From assembly GCA_965267775.1 (NCBI GenBank), contig OZ254140.1, positions 372,001 through 436,000 on the forward strand: a stretch of 64,000 nucleotides of DNA. Reading direction: 5' to 3'. The notes beneath the pieces are model-generated. The model had not been told where the DNA came from and did no database searches. It saw only the letters and a program-made list of their open reading frames with translations. Made by a program: the position numbers and the translations under genes. The first letter of the stretch is position 1. The number at the start of each line of letters is the position of its first letter. Source of the stretch: Planktophila sp965267775. Its GTDB lineage: Bacteria; Actinomycetota; Actinomycetes; Nanopelagicales; Nanopelagicaceae. Shown here piece after piece: positions 1 to 8,820 of the stretch.

Positions 1-737
1 TCGCAGCTGCCCGCGGAATTCGCGCGCTCTCTTATAGCCGCGCAGGATATGGAATTAGCGATCGCAATGAAGGTCGCACAGTGACAGGAAACAATGTAGA
101 TATCCGCGAACTCCTCGATAGCTTTGGAATTTGCGACTTCATCTCAATCGGTTGGTCCGGAGGTGGACCGCATGCACTTGCAACAACAACACTTGCTGGA
201 AGCAAAGGTGCAATCACCTTGGCGGGAGTCGGCGCATATGGCGTTGATGATCTCGACTTTCTTGCCGGCATGGGCGAAGAGAATGAAATTGAATTTGGTG
301 AAGCGGTAAAAGGTGAAGCAGAAATTTCAGCATGGATGGATGCAAATGCAGGAGTTTTCAAAAATATCACCGGCGAACAAATCCGCGAAGCGCTTGGTGG
401 ATTAATTGGAGATGCAGATAAAGCTGTCTTGCAAGGTAGTTATGCGGAAGAGTCAGCAACGCATATGCGCAAAGGTTTAGCTGTCAGTTTTGATGGCTGG
501 ATCGATGACGATATTGCATTCGTTCAGCCGTGGGGATTTGATCTCGGCGCAATCTCAGTCCCGGTTCAAATCTGGCAGGGCGATGACGACTTCATGGTTC
601 CCCACGCGCATTCATATTGGCTCGAAAAGCACATCCCAGGTGCACAGCTCAACTTCGTTCCTGGCCATGGGCACATCTCGTTGATAGTTAAATATAACGA
701 GCAGATTCTCGATCAAGCACAGGAGCTCTTAAAGTAA
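1..737 (+). CDS. Alpha/beta hydrolase, 5' truncated
   Basis: The reading frame is open from base 3, so the gene begins before the window; the in-frame GTG at 81 is internal. The visible part has the alpha/beta-hydrolase pattern: a sequence like SYSRAGYGISDR from the oxyanion region, the nucleophile elbow GWSGG, an acidic residue in WQGDDDFMVP and a C-terminal catalytic His in PGHGH. It is probably a soluble esterase or lactonase-type hydrolase; the substrate cannot be told. Its stop codon directly abuts the start of the MFS gene, so the two are probably co-transcribed. Confidence 0.8.
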   Translation, partial: AAARGIRALSYSRAGYGISDRNEGRTVTGNNVDIRELLDSFGICDFISIGWSGGGPHALATTTLAGSKGAITLAGVGAYGVDDLDFLAGMGEENEIEFGEAVKGEAEISAWMDANAGVFKNITGEQIREALGGLIGDADKAVLQGSYAEESATHMRKGLAVSFDGWIDDDIAFVQPWGFDLGAISVPVQIWQGDDDFMVPHAHSYWLEKHIPGAQLNFVPGHGHISLIVKYNEQILDQAQELLK

Positions 738-1961
738 ATGCTCTATAAGGATTTCGCCGCGATTCTCAATCCTAAATCGCGGAAGATGGTTGTGGGCATT
801 TGCCTCAATGCAATCGGTGGGGGAATGACTCTTTCGCTCCTGCTGGTCTATCTCCACGATATGCGCGGATTTACAAATACCTTTGGCGGACTCCTTCTCT
901 CGTGGGGTGCTCTCGTTTCTATTGTGGCAAGCACGCCAATGGGCGCACTTGTAGATCGCATCGGCCCAAAGAAAGTAATGATTGGCGGGCTCATACTTAA
1001 CTCAGCCGCTGCTTTCTCGCTCGCCTCTGTCTCTACACACCTTCAGGCTCTTCTTGCAGTCACAGCAATTAATATCGGCGGGCAGGCAATCTGGCCATCG
1101 CAGAGCGTTGTATTAACACGAGTTACTCCTGAAGAACATCGATCAAAGATTTTCGGTCTTAACTTTATGTTGCTCAACCTCGGATTAGGTTTGGGCGGCT
1201 TGATCTCATCTCTGATAATCACTGAAGGCTCATTGAAATCTTTCCAAATTATGTATTGGATTGATGCATCAACTTTCTTGGTCTACCTCGCCATCATCCT
1301 TACTCTTCACGGTGAAGGCCTTGATAGATATATTCCGGAGGCACACGAGCCTCAGCAAGGCACCTATCGCGACCTCTTTAAAATCAAACCGCTCATGTTG
1401 CTCGGCACCGGCGGAATCATTCTCTTTACATTTGGTTATGGAGTTATCCAGGCTGGCGTACCAATCTTTGCTACACAATTCCTAGGGCTCTCACCAAAGT
1501 GGCTCGGTCTGATTTTTGGCGTCAACACATTGGCAATCTTTACTCTCCAGCCGTTAGTGATGAAGATCCTCGATCGCTATTCAAAGTACAACGCACTGAT
1601 TGCAATCGGAATCATCTGGTCAGCATCATGGATCTTTGTTGGAATCTCACCGCTCTTGCCATTGATTGCATCGGGAATCGCGCTCTGTGTTAGCCAATTT
1701 ATCTTTGCAATTGGAGAGATGGTTCAGGCTCCCGTCATTCCTACCCTTGCCAATGAACTGGCACCTGAAAATATCCGTGGGCGAGCCAACGCCTTCATGA
1801 GCTTGCAATGGAGTATCTCGGGGGTAGCTGGCCCTGCAATCACTGGCCTCATGCTCGGCGCCGATCAGCCCGTACTCTGGGTGGTATCGATGTTTATCGG
1901 CTCATTCCTGGCCATCCCGCTCTTCCTGGCCATGAGGCGTCTCGCCCAAAGCTCCAACTAG
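738..1961 (+). CDS. MFS transporter (drug/metabolite exporter type)
   Basis: A 407-residue integral membrane protein with about 12 hydrophobic segments. The loop after the second helix carries the MFS motif A (GALVDRIGPKK), and a second related loop follows the middle of the protein, as in the DHA1 group. It would exchange or export a small molecule using the proton gradient; the substrate is unknown. The ATG follows the hydrolase stop with no gap, which suggests translational coupling. The pairing with a hydrolase hints at detoxification or export of a product, but this is inference. Confidence 0.8.
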   Translation: MLYKDFAAILNPKSRKMVVGICLNAIGGGMTLSLLLVYLHDMRGFTNTFGGLLLSWGALVSIVASTPMGALVDRIGPKKVMIGGLILNSAAAFSLASVSTHLQALLAVTAINIGGQAIWPSQSVVLTRVTPEEHRSKIFGLNFMLLNLGLGLGGLISSLIITEGSLKSFQIMYWIDASTFLVYLAIILTLHGEGLDRYIPEAHEPQQGTYRDLFKIKPLMLLGTGGIILFTFGYGVIQAGVPIFATQFLGLSPKWLGLIFGVNTLAIFTLQPLVMKILDRYSKYNALIAIGIIWSASWIFVGISPLLPLIASGIALCVSQFIFAIGEMVQAPVIPTLANELAPENIRGRANAFMSLQWSISGVAGPAITGLMLGADQPVLWVVSMFIGSFLAIPLFLAMRRLAQSSN

Positions 1962-1967
1962 GTCGGT

Positions 1968-2006
1968 CAAACCGGGGTAATTCGGACTTTTGGGGTTTCT
2001 TTTTCC
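1968..2006 (+). terminator. Possible weak terminator after the MFS gene
   Basis: AAACC and GGTTT can pair across about 20 bases and are followed by a T-rich stretch (TTTCTTTTT). The stem is short, so this is only a candidate. The remaining bases up to the next gene show no clear structure. Confidence 0.3.
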
Positions 2007-2115
2007 CCCACCATTTACTACCCTTACCGGTCTACTCACGGGTTATCTCGCATAGCGGTATCTCCTGTGGATGGTCATAACCGCTGCAAGTAAATTGCGA
2101 TAAGGGAGTTCTTTC

Positions 2116-3081
2116 GTGGCTGATGCAACTGTGGTCGAGAACGATGTCGTTGAGGTAGCTCAACGCACACCGAAGCAGATCGCGTGGGGACGCTTTACGC
2201 GCAACAAGGTCGGCGTATATGCGGGAATCGCATCAATCTTCTTTGTTACCGTCGGGTTCTTTGCACCAATCATCACTCGTCTTGTGGGTGTCAACGCTAA
2301 GGACACATACGACGGCGTACTCGATGAATTTGCAATGCCGATTGGCAAGTGGGGCGGAATGTCGCTCGCACACCCACTCGGAATTGAGCCAGGAACAGGT
2401 CGCGACGTTTTTGCGCTCGCTCTCTATGGCGCTCGTACATCTTTTATTGTTGCAATTATCGCAACCGTTGGAACAATTTCAATCGGAATGTTGGTCGGCA
2501 TTGCAACGGGTTACTTCAAGGGAATCACCGATTCAAGCGTTGGACGCTTTGCAGATTTTCTTCTCGCCTTCCCAGCAACTTTCATGATTATCGCGCTCTC
2601 ACTACCTATGGTGGGACGTGTCGAATCAACTGGTTTCGCACATGAAAATTCTGCTCGCCTGGTGGTTCTTGTTCTCTTCTTAGTCTTCTTCGGATGGACT
2701 GGCTTCTATCGCCTCATCCGTTCGCAGGCGATGTCAATGCGTGAACGTGACTTCGTCATGGCAGCTCAAGCAATGGGCGCATCTAATTGGCGCATCATTG
2801 TGAAGGAACTCCTTCCTAACTTGTGGCCAACAGCAATTGTCTTTATCTCACTTACCTTGCCGGGATATATCGCGGCAGAGGCGACATTCTCATTCCTTGG
2901 CGTAGGAGTTCAGGCACCAGAGGCAACATTTGGACTCATCCTCTCTGACGCTGTCAGCTACTGGAAGAACGATCCTGCCTATCTTTTGATCCCTTGCTTA
3001 ATCCTGATTGCAATCGTGCTCTCACTCAACCTGCTTGGTGATGCAGTGCGCGATGCGCTCGATCCAAAGGCTAATCGATAG
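2116..3081 (+). CDS. dppC: Peptide/nickel ABC transporter permease (DppC/OppC type)
   Basis: A 321-residue inner-membrane subunit of a peptide-type ABC importer. It has the OppC N-terminal helix, a periplasmic-type loop, then the binding-protein-dependent transport domain with five further helices. The cytoplasmic EAA loop (MAAQAMGASNWRIIVKELLP) is the ATPase contact site. The GTG start is supported by the Shine-Dalgarno AAGGGAG about seven bases upstream. It is unusual that the C-type permease comes first, ahead of the binding protein and the B-type permease; the usual order is A-B-C-D-F. The gene symbol is by family resemblance; the substrate may be di- or oligopeptides. Confidence 0.85.
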   Translation: MADATVVENDVVEVAQRTPKQIAWGRFTRNKVGVYAGIASIFFVTVGFFAPIITRLVGVNAKDTYDGVLDEFAMPIGKWGGMSLAHPLGIEPGTGRDVFALALYGARTSFIVAIIATVGTISIGMLVGIATGYFKGITDSSVGRFADFLLAFPATFMIIALSLPMVGRVESTGFAHENSARLVVLVLFLVFFGWTGFYRLIRSQAMSMRERDFVMAAQAMGASNWRIIVKELLPNLWPTAIVFISLTLPGYIAAEATFSFLGVGVQAPEATFGLILSDAVSYWKNDPAYLLIPCLILIAIVLSLNLLGDAVRDALDPKANR

Positions 3082-3116
3082 CCCGCAGTAAGTAGATTTC
3101 CGTAGTAATACGGGAA

Positions 3117-3158
3117 CTTCACAAGAAGAGAGGTCTCGCGAGTTTCTCTTGTGTGAAG
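3117..3158 (+). promoter_or_regulatory. Hairpin between permease C and binding protein genes
   Basis: CTTCACA pairs with TGTGAAG, and after a small internal loop AAGAGA pairs with TCTCTT, giving a stem of about 13 pairs around a GC-rich loop. There is no T-tract, so it is not a normal terminator. It sits about 50 bases before the binding-protein start, in the right place for an RNA-processing or stability element. Confidence 0.5.
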
Positions 3159-3211
3159 CGCAGTAAGTCGAAGCGCAACGGCGCTTTGATTCATCTCTAA
3201 TAGGAGGACTA

Positions 3212-4963
3212 ATGTCACGTTTGACATCACGTCGTCTCGTTGCAACAGCAACAGCTGCAATTCTTGCAGTTGGCGTTGTAGCAACTGGCGCAAGTGCAAA
3301 CGCTGCTACAGCTAAGCCTGTAACTGGCGGTACTTTGTACTTCATCACACACGCAGAGCAGTTCGACCACGTAGATCCAGCCCGTGTTTACACAGGCCGC
3401 GATATCGCGTTGTTCAACTCATACATCTACCGCAACCTTGTTTCATACAAGCCAGTTGCTGGTTCAGCAGGTTCATCACTCGTTGCAGACCTTGCAACAA
3501 ACACTGGTGTTCCATCAAACGCAGCTAAGACATGGAAGTTCACACTTCGTTCAGGCATCACATGGGAAGACGGATCACCTGTCACATGTGCTGACGTTGC
3601 ATACGGAGTTTCACGTCCATTCGCAGCTGATGTAATCACAGACGGTCCTCAGTACCTCGTACAGGCACTTGATATTCCACTCGATAAGGATGGAACATCT
3701 GCTTACAAGGGTCCATACAAGAAGACAGGTCAGGCACTCTTCAACAAGGCTGTTTCTTGCTCAGGTAACACAATTACCTTCCAGCTCAACCGCTCATTTG
3801 CTGACTTCAACTACGCACTTACATACCCAGCAGGTGCACCAGTTAAGGCATCAAAGGACACAGGCGACAAGTACGACCTCCGCCCATTTGCTAACGGCCC
3901 ATACAAGATCGCTTCATACAAGATCGGTGATCAGATGGAGCTCGTACGTAACGAGAAGTGGAAGAAGTCTTCTGACACTGTTCGTACACCATACCCAGAT
4001 AACATCGTTATCCGTTTTGGTCTAGCAGAAGATGTTCGCGATGCAATCATGCTCGAAGATCAGATTCCTAACACAGCATCACTCGATGCACTTCAGCCAG
4101 CAAACACACGTGCATTCTTCGCAGATGCAAAGAAGGCTTCACAGCGCTTCAACGTGTATGACCCATACGTTCGCTACGCAGCAATGAACGTTTCAAAGGG
4201 CCACATGGATTGCTTGGACATCCGTAAGGCTGTCTTCTTTGCAATCAACACACAGGCACTTATCGACCTTTCAGGTGGATCAGTCTTCTACGGCGACCCA
4301 GGCGATAACCCTGTAAAGCCAGTTCTTGGTCTTGACTACAAGAAGACAACAGGAAACATCCACGATGCAAACTGGAAGATCACTGGTAACGCTACATATG
4401 CAGCGTCACTCATGGAGAAGGCAAAGACTTCTTGCCCAGAGGCATACGCACGCGCGACTGCAGCTGACAAGGGAATCATCTGGGATATCGCACAATCTGC
4501 GACAAACCAGAAGGCTTCTGTATTGCTTACTGACGCTATCAAGGCAGCAGGAATCAATATCAAGTTCAACTTCATCCCATCAGGTCAGTACTACTCAACA
4601 GTTCTGAACCCTGCTAAGGAGAACGACATTGCTTCAGCTGGTTGGGGAGCAGACTGGGCTAACGCTTCAACAGTGTTGCCTGAGCTCTTCACAAAGGAAG
4701 GTGGATTCAACCTTTCTAACAACTGGAACGATCCAGCTTACGCAGCATTCAAGAAGAAGTCTGATGCTGCAAAGGTAGAAACAGACCGCGCTAAGCAGGC
4801 TAAGGGATGGCAGGAACTATCACAGTACGTGATGGATCAGTACTGGATCATCCGCCCTGTCTTCTCTAAGACTCAGAACGTTTGGGGTTCAAAGGTTGGC
4901 GGCGTTTACTACTGGGAGCCACAGGGCAACTTCGGCTTCGGCCAGATGTACGTAAAGAACTAA
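3212..4963 (+). CDS. dppA: Peptide ABC transporter substrate-binding protein
   Basis: A 583-residue solute-binding protein of the peptide/nickel family (SBP_bac_5), which captures peptides outside the membrane and delivers them to the permeases. The N-terminus is a Sec signal (SRR, hydrophobic core, cleavage near ASANAA). No lipobox Cys is present, although actinobacterial binding proteins are usually lipoproteins. A good AGGAGG-like site lies just before the ATG. Codon choice is extremely biased (Ser TCA, Thr ACA, Pro CCA, Asn AAC, Lys AAG), much more than in neighbouring genes, which points to very high expression. Hairpins lie on both sides of the gene. Confidence 0.88.
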   Translation: MSRLTSRRLVATATAAILAVGVVATGASANAATAKPVTGGTLYFITHAEQFDHVDPARVYTGRDIALFNSYIYRNLVSYKPVAGSAGSSLVADLATNTGVPSNAAKTWKFTLRSGITWEDGSPVTCADVAYGVSRPFAADVITDGPQYLVQALDIPLDKDGTSAYKGPYKKTGQALFNKAVSCSGNTITFQLNRSFADFNYALTYPAGAPVKASKDTGDKYDLRPFANGPYKIASYKIGDQMELVRNEKWKKSSDTVRTPYPDNIVIRFGLAEDVRDAIMLEDQIPNTASLDALQPANTRAFFADAKKASQRFNVYDPYVRYAAMNVSKGHMDCLDIRKAVFFAINTQALIDLSGGSVFYGDPGDNPVKPVLGLDYKKTTGNIHDANWKITGNATYAASLMEKAKTSCPEAYARATAADKGIIWDIAQSATNQKASVLLTDAIKAAGINIKFNFIPSGQYYSTVLNPAKENDIASAGWGADWANASTVLPELFTKEGGFNLSNNWNDPAYAAFKKKSDAAKVETDRAKQAKGWQELSQYVMDQYWIIRPVFSKTQNVWGSKVGGVYYWEPQGNFGFGQMYVKN

Positions 4964-4998
4964 TACTTCTTTATAGCCCATCACAGTAAGTAGGAGAG

Positions 4999-5026
4999 CC
5001 TGGGCGGTCAGAAATGGCCGCCCAGG
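4999..5026 (+). promoter_or_regulatory. 12-bp GAAA-tetraloop hairpin after the binding-protein gene
   Basis: CCTGGGCGGTCA pairs with TGGCCGCCCAGG (one G-U pair) around a GAAA tetraloop. It is very stable but has no T-tract. Between a highly expressed binding-protein gene and its permease, such a stem typically protects the upstream mRNA from 3' exonucleases and lowers read-through; here that role is inferred. Confidence 0.7.
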
Positions 5027-5081
5027 ATTTCTCTCGTAAGAATGTTTTTTCAAGTTTGTTAACTGAAGGAGATAGAGAAGA

Positions 5082-6083
5082 GTGTTGAAATATCTAGCTA
5101 GACGATTGAGCGCGACCTTTGTGGTCTTGACTCTCGTCAGCATGTCAGTCTTTGGAATCTTCGCAGTTTTGCCAATGGATCCAGCAGCTCTTACTTGCGG
5201 TAAGGCCTGTTATCCAACAGTTATTGAAGCTAACCGTCACCGTCTTGGACTCGATGTCCCTGTCTACGTGCAGTACGGTCGCTTCGTCAAAGGTTTAGTT
5301 GCAGGCCGCACATATGGTGAAGGCGCTGCAACAATCGAGTGTCCTGCACCAGCCTTTGGATATTCATTTAACCGTCACGAGTGCGTGACAACACTTATTA
5401 GCGAGGCATTCCCAGTCACTCTCTCCTTGGCGGTTGGCGCCTTCATCCTCTGGATGTCTGTAGGTGTAGGTCTTGGAATTCTGGCGGCTCGGCGCAAGAA
5501 CCAATGGCCCGACCGCGCTGCAACTGCATTCGTTCTTATTGGAACTTCTCTTCCATCATTTATCTCAGGTATTTTGATCCTGCTCTTCGTCGGTCTGAAA
5601 TTTCACTTAATCGATCCGCTCTCTCTCGGTCGATGGATCTCACCACTTGAAGATCCAGTTGCCTGGTTTAGAACATTTATCTTCCCTTGGATTGTTCTCG
5701 CACTTCTCTTTGCAGCGACATATACACGTTTTACTCGCTCTAATGTGATTGAGACTTCATCTGAGGATTACATCCGCACCGCCCGCGCCAAGGGTTTGAG
5801 CGAGAAGGCCATCTTGCAGAAGCACACGCTTCGCGCAGCGATTGCACCTATCGTCACAATGGCAGGGCTGGACTTTGCGGGACTTCTCGGTGGAGCAATT
5901 ATCACTGAGCAGATCTTCAACCTTCCTGGACTCGGCCGCCTCTCACTAAGAGCCGTTCTTCAGGATTATGACCTACCAACAATTCTGGCAACAACTATCT
6001 TGGCTGCATCATTCGTTGTAGTTGCAAACCTTCTGGTGGACATTGCATATGCCTACCTCGATCCACGAGTGCGAGTTGCATAA
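5082..6083 (+). CDS. dppB: Peptide/nickel ABC transporter permease (DppB/OppB type)
   Basis: A 333-residue permease with six predicted helices. The EAA loop (YIRTARAKGLSEKAILQKH) and the following conserved stretch ending in FNLPGLGRLSLRAV are typical of DppB/OppB. The GTG start is chosen because GAAGGAGATAGA gives a correctly spaced Shine-Dalgarno. The stop overlaps the next start by one base (TAATG), so dppB and the two ATPase genes form a tightly coupled block. It pairs with the DppC-type subunit encoded upstream to form the channel. Confidence 0.87.
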   Translation: MLKYLARRLSATFVVLTLVSMSVFGIFAVLPMDPAALTCGKACYPTVIEANRHRLGLDVPVYVQYGRFVKGLVAGRTYGEGAATIECPAPAFGYSFNRHECVTTLISEAFPVTLSLAVGAFILWMSVGVGLGILAARRKNQWPDRAATAFVLIGTSLPSFISGILILLFVGLKFHLIDPLSLGRWISPLEDPVAWFRTFIFPWIVLALLFAATYTRFTRSNVIETSSEDYIRTARAKGLSEKAILQKHTLRAAIAPIVTMAGLDFAGLLGGAIITEQIFNLPGLGRLSLRAVLQDYDLPTILATTILAASFVVVANLLVDIAYAYLDPRVRVA

Positions 6084-7123
6084 TGACAACTAATAATCCA
6101 TTTCTAGAGGTCAAGAACCTCAACGTTGCATTCCCAACCGAAGACGGCCTCGTTAAGGCATCAAGTGATATCTCATTCTCTGTTGCACGCGGTGAAACTC
6201 TTGCAGTTGTCGGAGAGTCAGGTTCAGGTAAGTCTGTAACTTCTCTCGCTGTTATGGGTCTTCATAACCGCAAATCAGCTCAGATTTCAGGCCAGGCTTT
6301 CTTAAACCTTGAGTCAGGTCCAGTCGATGTGATCTCAGCTGATGAAGAAGTTGTTCGTAAGCTCCGCGGTAAGGCGATGTCGATGATCTTCCAGGATCCG
6401 ATGTCAGCACTTCACCCTTACTACTCAATCGGAAACCAGCTCATTGAAGCGTGGTCTCTATACAACGAGGGCAGCAAGGAAGATGGCAAGAAGCGCGCTA
6501 TCGAGATGCTCGATCTCGTTGGAATTCCAGCGGCCAATAAGCGCGTTGATGAATTTCCACACCAATTCTCTGGCGGTATGCGTCAGCGTGTAATGATTGC
6601 GATGGCGTTGATTAATAACCCATCCCTTCTCATCGCAGATGAACCAACTACAGCCCTCGATGTAACAGTTCAATCTCAGATCTTGCAGTTGATCCGCGAG
6701 ATGCAGAAGGAATTCAACATGGCGTTGATTCTGATCACTCACGACCTCGGTGTTGTTGCTGAAGTCGCAGATCGCGTCAATGTTATGTATGCAGGAAAGA
6801 TTGTTGAGAGCGGATCTGCAGACGATATTTACTATCGCCCAGATCATCCTTATGCAATTGGTCTCCTCAACTCAATTCCACGTGTTGACCAGCTCGAGAC
6901 AAAGCGTCTCGTTGCAATCCCTGGCCAGCCACCATCATTGATTCACCTGCCGCAGGGATGTTCATTCCGTGCGCGTTGCGTCTTCGCAGATCGCGTACCA
7001 GGAAATCTCTGTGCAACAACAACTCCAACTCTTGATCAAAAGGGTGATGGCCACTTCTCTCGTTGCCACTTGCCAGAATCAGAACTTCTTAAAGCTCGTG
7101 TAGAGATCGGTGGCCGCTCATGA
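6083..7123 (+). CDS. dppD: Peptide ABC transporter ATP-binding protein (DppD type)
   Basis: A 346-residue ATPase. Walker A is GESGSGKS, the signature is FSGGMRQRV, Walker B is LLIADEPTTALD, and the switch His is in ITHDLG. The C-terminal extension with CSFRARC and a later Cys is the oligopeptide/dipeptide transporter C-terminal domain. It energises import together with DppF, whose start overlaps its stop by four bases (ATGA). Confidence 0.9.
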   Translation: MTTNNPFLEVKNLNVAFPTEDGLVKASSDISFSVARGETLAVVGESGSGKSVTSLAVMGLHNRKSAQISGQAFLNLESGPVDVISADEEVVRKLRGKAMSMIFQDPMSALHPYYSIGNQLIEAWSLYNEGSKEDGKKRAIEMLDLVGIPAANKRVDEFPHQFSGGMRQRVMIAMALINNPSLLIADEPTTALDVTVQSQILQLIREMQKEFNMALILITHDLGVVAEVADRVNVMYAGKIVESGSADDIYYRPDHPYAIGLLNSIPRVDQLETKRLVAIPGQPPSLIHLPQGCSFRARCVFADRVPGNLCATTTPTLDQKGDGHFSRCHLPESELLKARVEIGGRS

Positions 7124-8100
7124 CCCAACCATTATTGAAGATCGAGGGACTCAAGAAGCACTTCCCAACTACAACGGGTGGAGCATTCTCAAAGGTCAAG
7201 GGCACTGTAAAGGCTGTCGATGGCATCGACCTCGAGATCAATGCAGGCCAGACAATTGGACTCGTTGGTGAGTCAGGCTGCGGAAAGACAACTGCAGGTC
7301 GCACAATTTTGAAGTTGTACGAGCCAACAGAAGGCAAGATCATCTTTGAAGGCGAAGACCTTGCTCCGCTTTCACCAAAGAAGATGAAGCCGTATCGCTC
7401 ACAGATGCAGATGATCTTCCAGGATCCATTTGCATCCCTTAACCCACGCCAGACTGTGGGCTCACTTATTGCAGCGCCATTCCAGATTCAGGGAATCACA
7501 CCTGAAGGCGGAATCGTTGAAGAGGTACAGCGCCTTATGGCTCGCGTTGGTCTCAACCCAGAGCACATCAACCGCTACCCACACGAGTTCTCTGGCGGAC
7601 AGCGTCAGCGCATCGGTGTTGCTCGTGCAATCGCGCTGAAGCCAAAGTTGATCGTTGCAGATGAGCCGGTCTCAGCTCTCGATGTATCTATTCAGGCACA
7701 GGTTGTAAACCTCCTTGAAGATCTTCAAGAAGAGTTCAACATGGCTTACATCTTTGTGGCACACGATCTCTCTGTCGTTCAGCACATCTCAGATCGCGTC
7801 ATTGTGATGTACCTCGGAAAGGTGATGGAGGAGGCCGATAAGGTCGATCTCTTCAGCCACCCACGCCATCCATATACAAAGGCGCTTCTCTCAGCTGTCC
7901 CTGTCCCAGATCCAAAGATTGGTCGCGCACGCGAACGCATCATCTTGCAGGGAGATCTTCCAAGCCCAGTAAACCCACCTTCAGGTTGTGTATTTAATAC
8001 ACGTTGCTGGAAGGCACAGGATCGCTGCCGCACTGAAGTTCCACAGTTGATGCAGATTGGTACCAACCATCGCATCGCTTGCCACTTCCCAGAGGCATAA
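7120..8100 (+). CDS. dppF: Peptide ABC transporter ATP-binding protein (DppF type)
   Basis: A 326-residue second ATPase of the importer. Walker A is GESGCGKTT, the signature is FSGGQRQRIGV, Walker B is IVADEPVSALD, and the switch is VAHDLS. A C-terminal Cys-containing oligopeptide-transporter segment (PSGCVFNTRCW) ends the protein. It is the last gene of the operon and is followed by a clear terminator. Confidence 0.9.
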   Translation: MTQPLLKIEGLKKHFPTTTGGAFSKVKGTVKAVDGIDLEINAGQTIGLVGESGCGKTTAGRTILKLYEPTEGKIIFEGEDLAPLSPKKMKPYRSQMQMIFQDPFASLNPRQTVGSLIAAPFQIQGITPEGGIVEEVQRLMARVGLNPEHINRYPHEFSGGQRQRIGVARAIALKPKLIVADEPVSALDVSIQAQVVNLLEDLQEEFNMAYIFVAHDLSVVQHISDRVIVMYLGKVMEEADKVDLFSHPRHPYTKALLSAVPVPDPKIGRARERIILQGDLPSPVNPPSGCVFNTRCWKAQDRCRTEVPQLMQIGTNHRIACHFPEA

Positions 8101-8116
8101 TTTCCAAGAAGTACTT

Positions 8117-8145
8117 AACCCCGGTCCTCTTGGGCCGGGGTTTTT
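8117..8145 (+). terminator. Rho-independent terminator of the dpp operon
   Basis: CCCCGGTCC pairs with GGGCCGGGG around a four-base loop, followed directly by TTTTT. This is a strong intrinsic terminator 18 bases after dppF. Confidence 0.9.
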
Positions 8146-8159
8146 CTTTGCCCAGTCAT

Positions 8160-8191
8160 AATTCATGAATTTACTTCGCAATTCATGAATT
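8160..8191. promoter_or_regulatory. Two tandem copies of a perfect 12-bp palindrome (candidate operator)
   Basis: AATTCATGAATT occurs at 8160-8171 and again at 8180-8191, eight bases apart, so the centres are 20 bp apart, about two helical turns. A TTGACT sequence resembling a -35 box overlaps the second copy. The arrangement suits two homodimeric repressors, for example of the MarR or TetR type, binding the same face of the DNA in front of the zinc-ribbon membrane protein gene. Confidence 0.55.
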
Positions 8192-8244
8192 GACTAAAAA
8201 TATCTCTTACCTTTGGGGGAGTACCTCACACCAAAGGAGAGTAA

Positions 8245-8811
8245 ATGGCTAAGAAATTCTGCGAAAAATGTCTCACGCCTTCAGAGATGAGTAATTTTGA
8301 ATGCTCACAATGCGGCGGCTCGAGTTTTATCCATAAATTGCCGAGCTCTGATTATTGCGATTGCGGCATTCCAGATATTAATGGCACACAGTGTAAGAAG
8401 TGTTCACTTGAGATTGACCCTTCAAGATTAGCCAAGCTAGGTAAATCCGGATTTACATCTTCTGCTTCCAAGGCGCCCACACCTACAAAGCGAGGTGAGA
8501 TAAATGAAATGTCACAGTTTTCTGCAACAGGGAAGACTATTGATGATTTGATTCGCGCCCAGAATCGAACAACCCACGCAGTTCGTGCCTTTGTCCGGTT
8601 CTTATTTATCCAACTTTCAGCCCTGACATTGTCAGCCTTTATTTGGAACGTTGCTGCAGGGTTTGCCGACTCAGAGTCTTGCTCTTACAGTGGGACTAAT
8701 TGCACAGGAAACTCTGCTCTTCAGATTATCGCGGGCTTAGTGATGCTCGTTGGTATTGGCTGGAGCAGTTCTGCCGGCTGGAGTGAGCTAGAGAAATCGA
8801 ATATTAGTTAA
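8245..8811 (+). CDS. Zinc-ribbon membrane protein of unknown function
   Basis: 188 residues. The first 55 residues hold Cys pairs CEKC, CSQC, CDC and CKKC, which look like two zinc ribbons. A low-complexity Ser/Thr/Lys linker follows, then two hydrophobic segments near the C-terminus (around 118-140 and 160-180), with two Cys in the short loop between them. This suggests a cytoplasmic metal-binding head on a membrane hairpin. The Shine-Dalgarno AAAGGAGAG gives the ATG start. I do not recognise a named family. The tandem palindrome upstream suggests it is regulated. Confidence 0.65.
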   Translation: MAKKFCEKCLTPSEMSNFECSQCGGSSFIHKLPSSDYCDCGIPDINGTQCKKCSLEIDPSRLAKLGKSGFTSSASKAPTPTKRGEINEMSQFSATGKTIDDLIRAQNRTTHAVRAFVRFLFIQLSALTLSAFIWNVAAGFADSESCSYSGTNCTGNSALQIIAGLVMLVGIGWSSSAGWSELEKSNIS

Positions 8812-8820
8812 TCGAGAAAT

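Noticed and set aside
3086..4993. Recurring AGTAAGT motif in the dpp intergenic gaps (near 3087, 3162 and 4985)
   Set aside because: It is short, not placed consistently relative to starts or hairpins, and also occurs elsewhere, so it may be chance.
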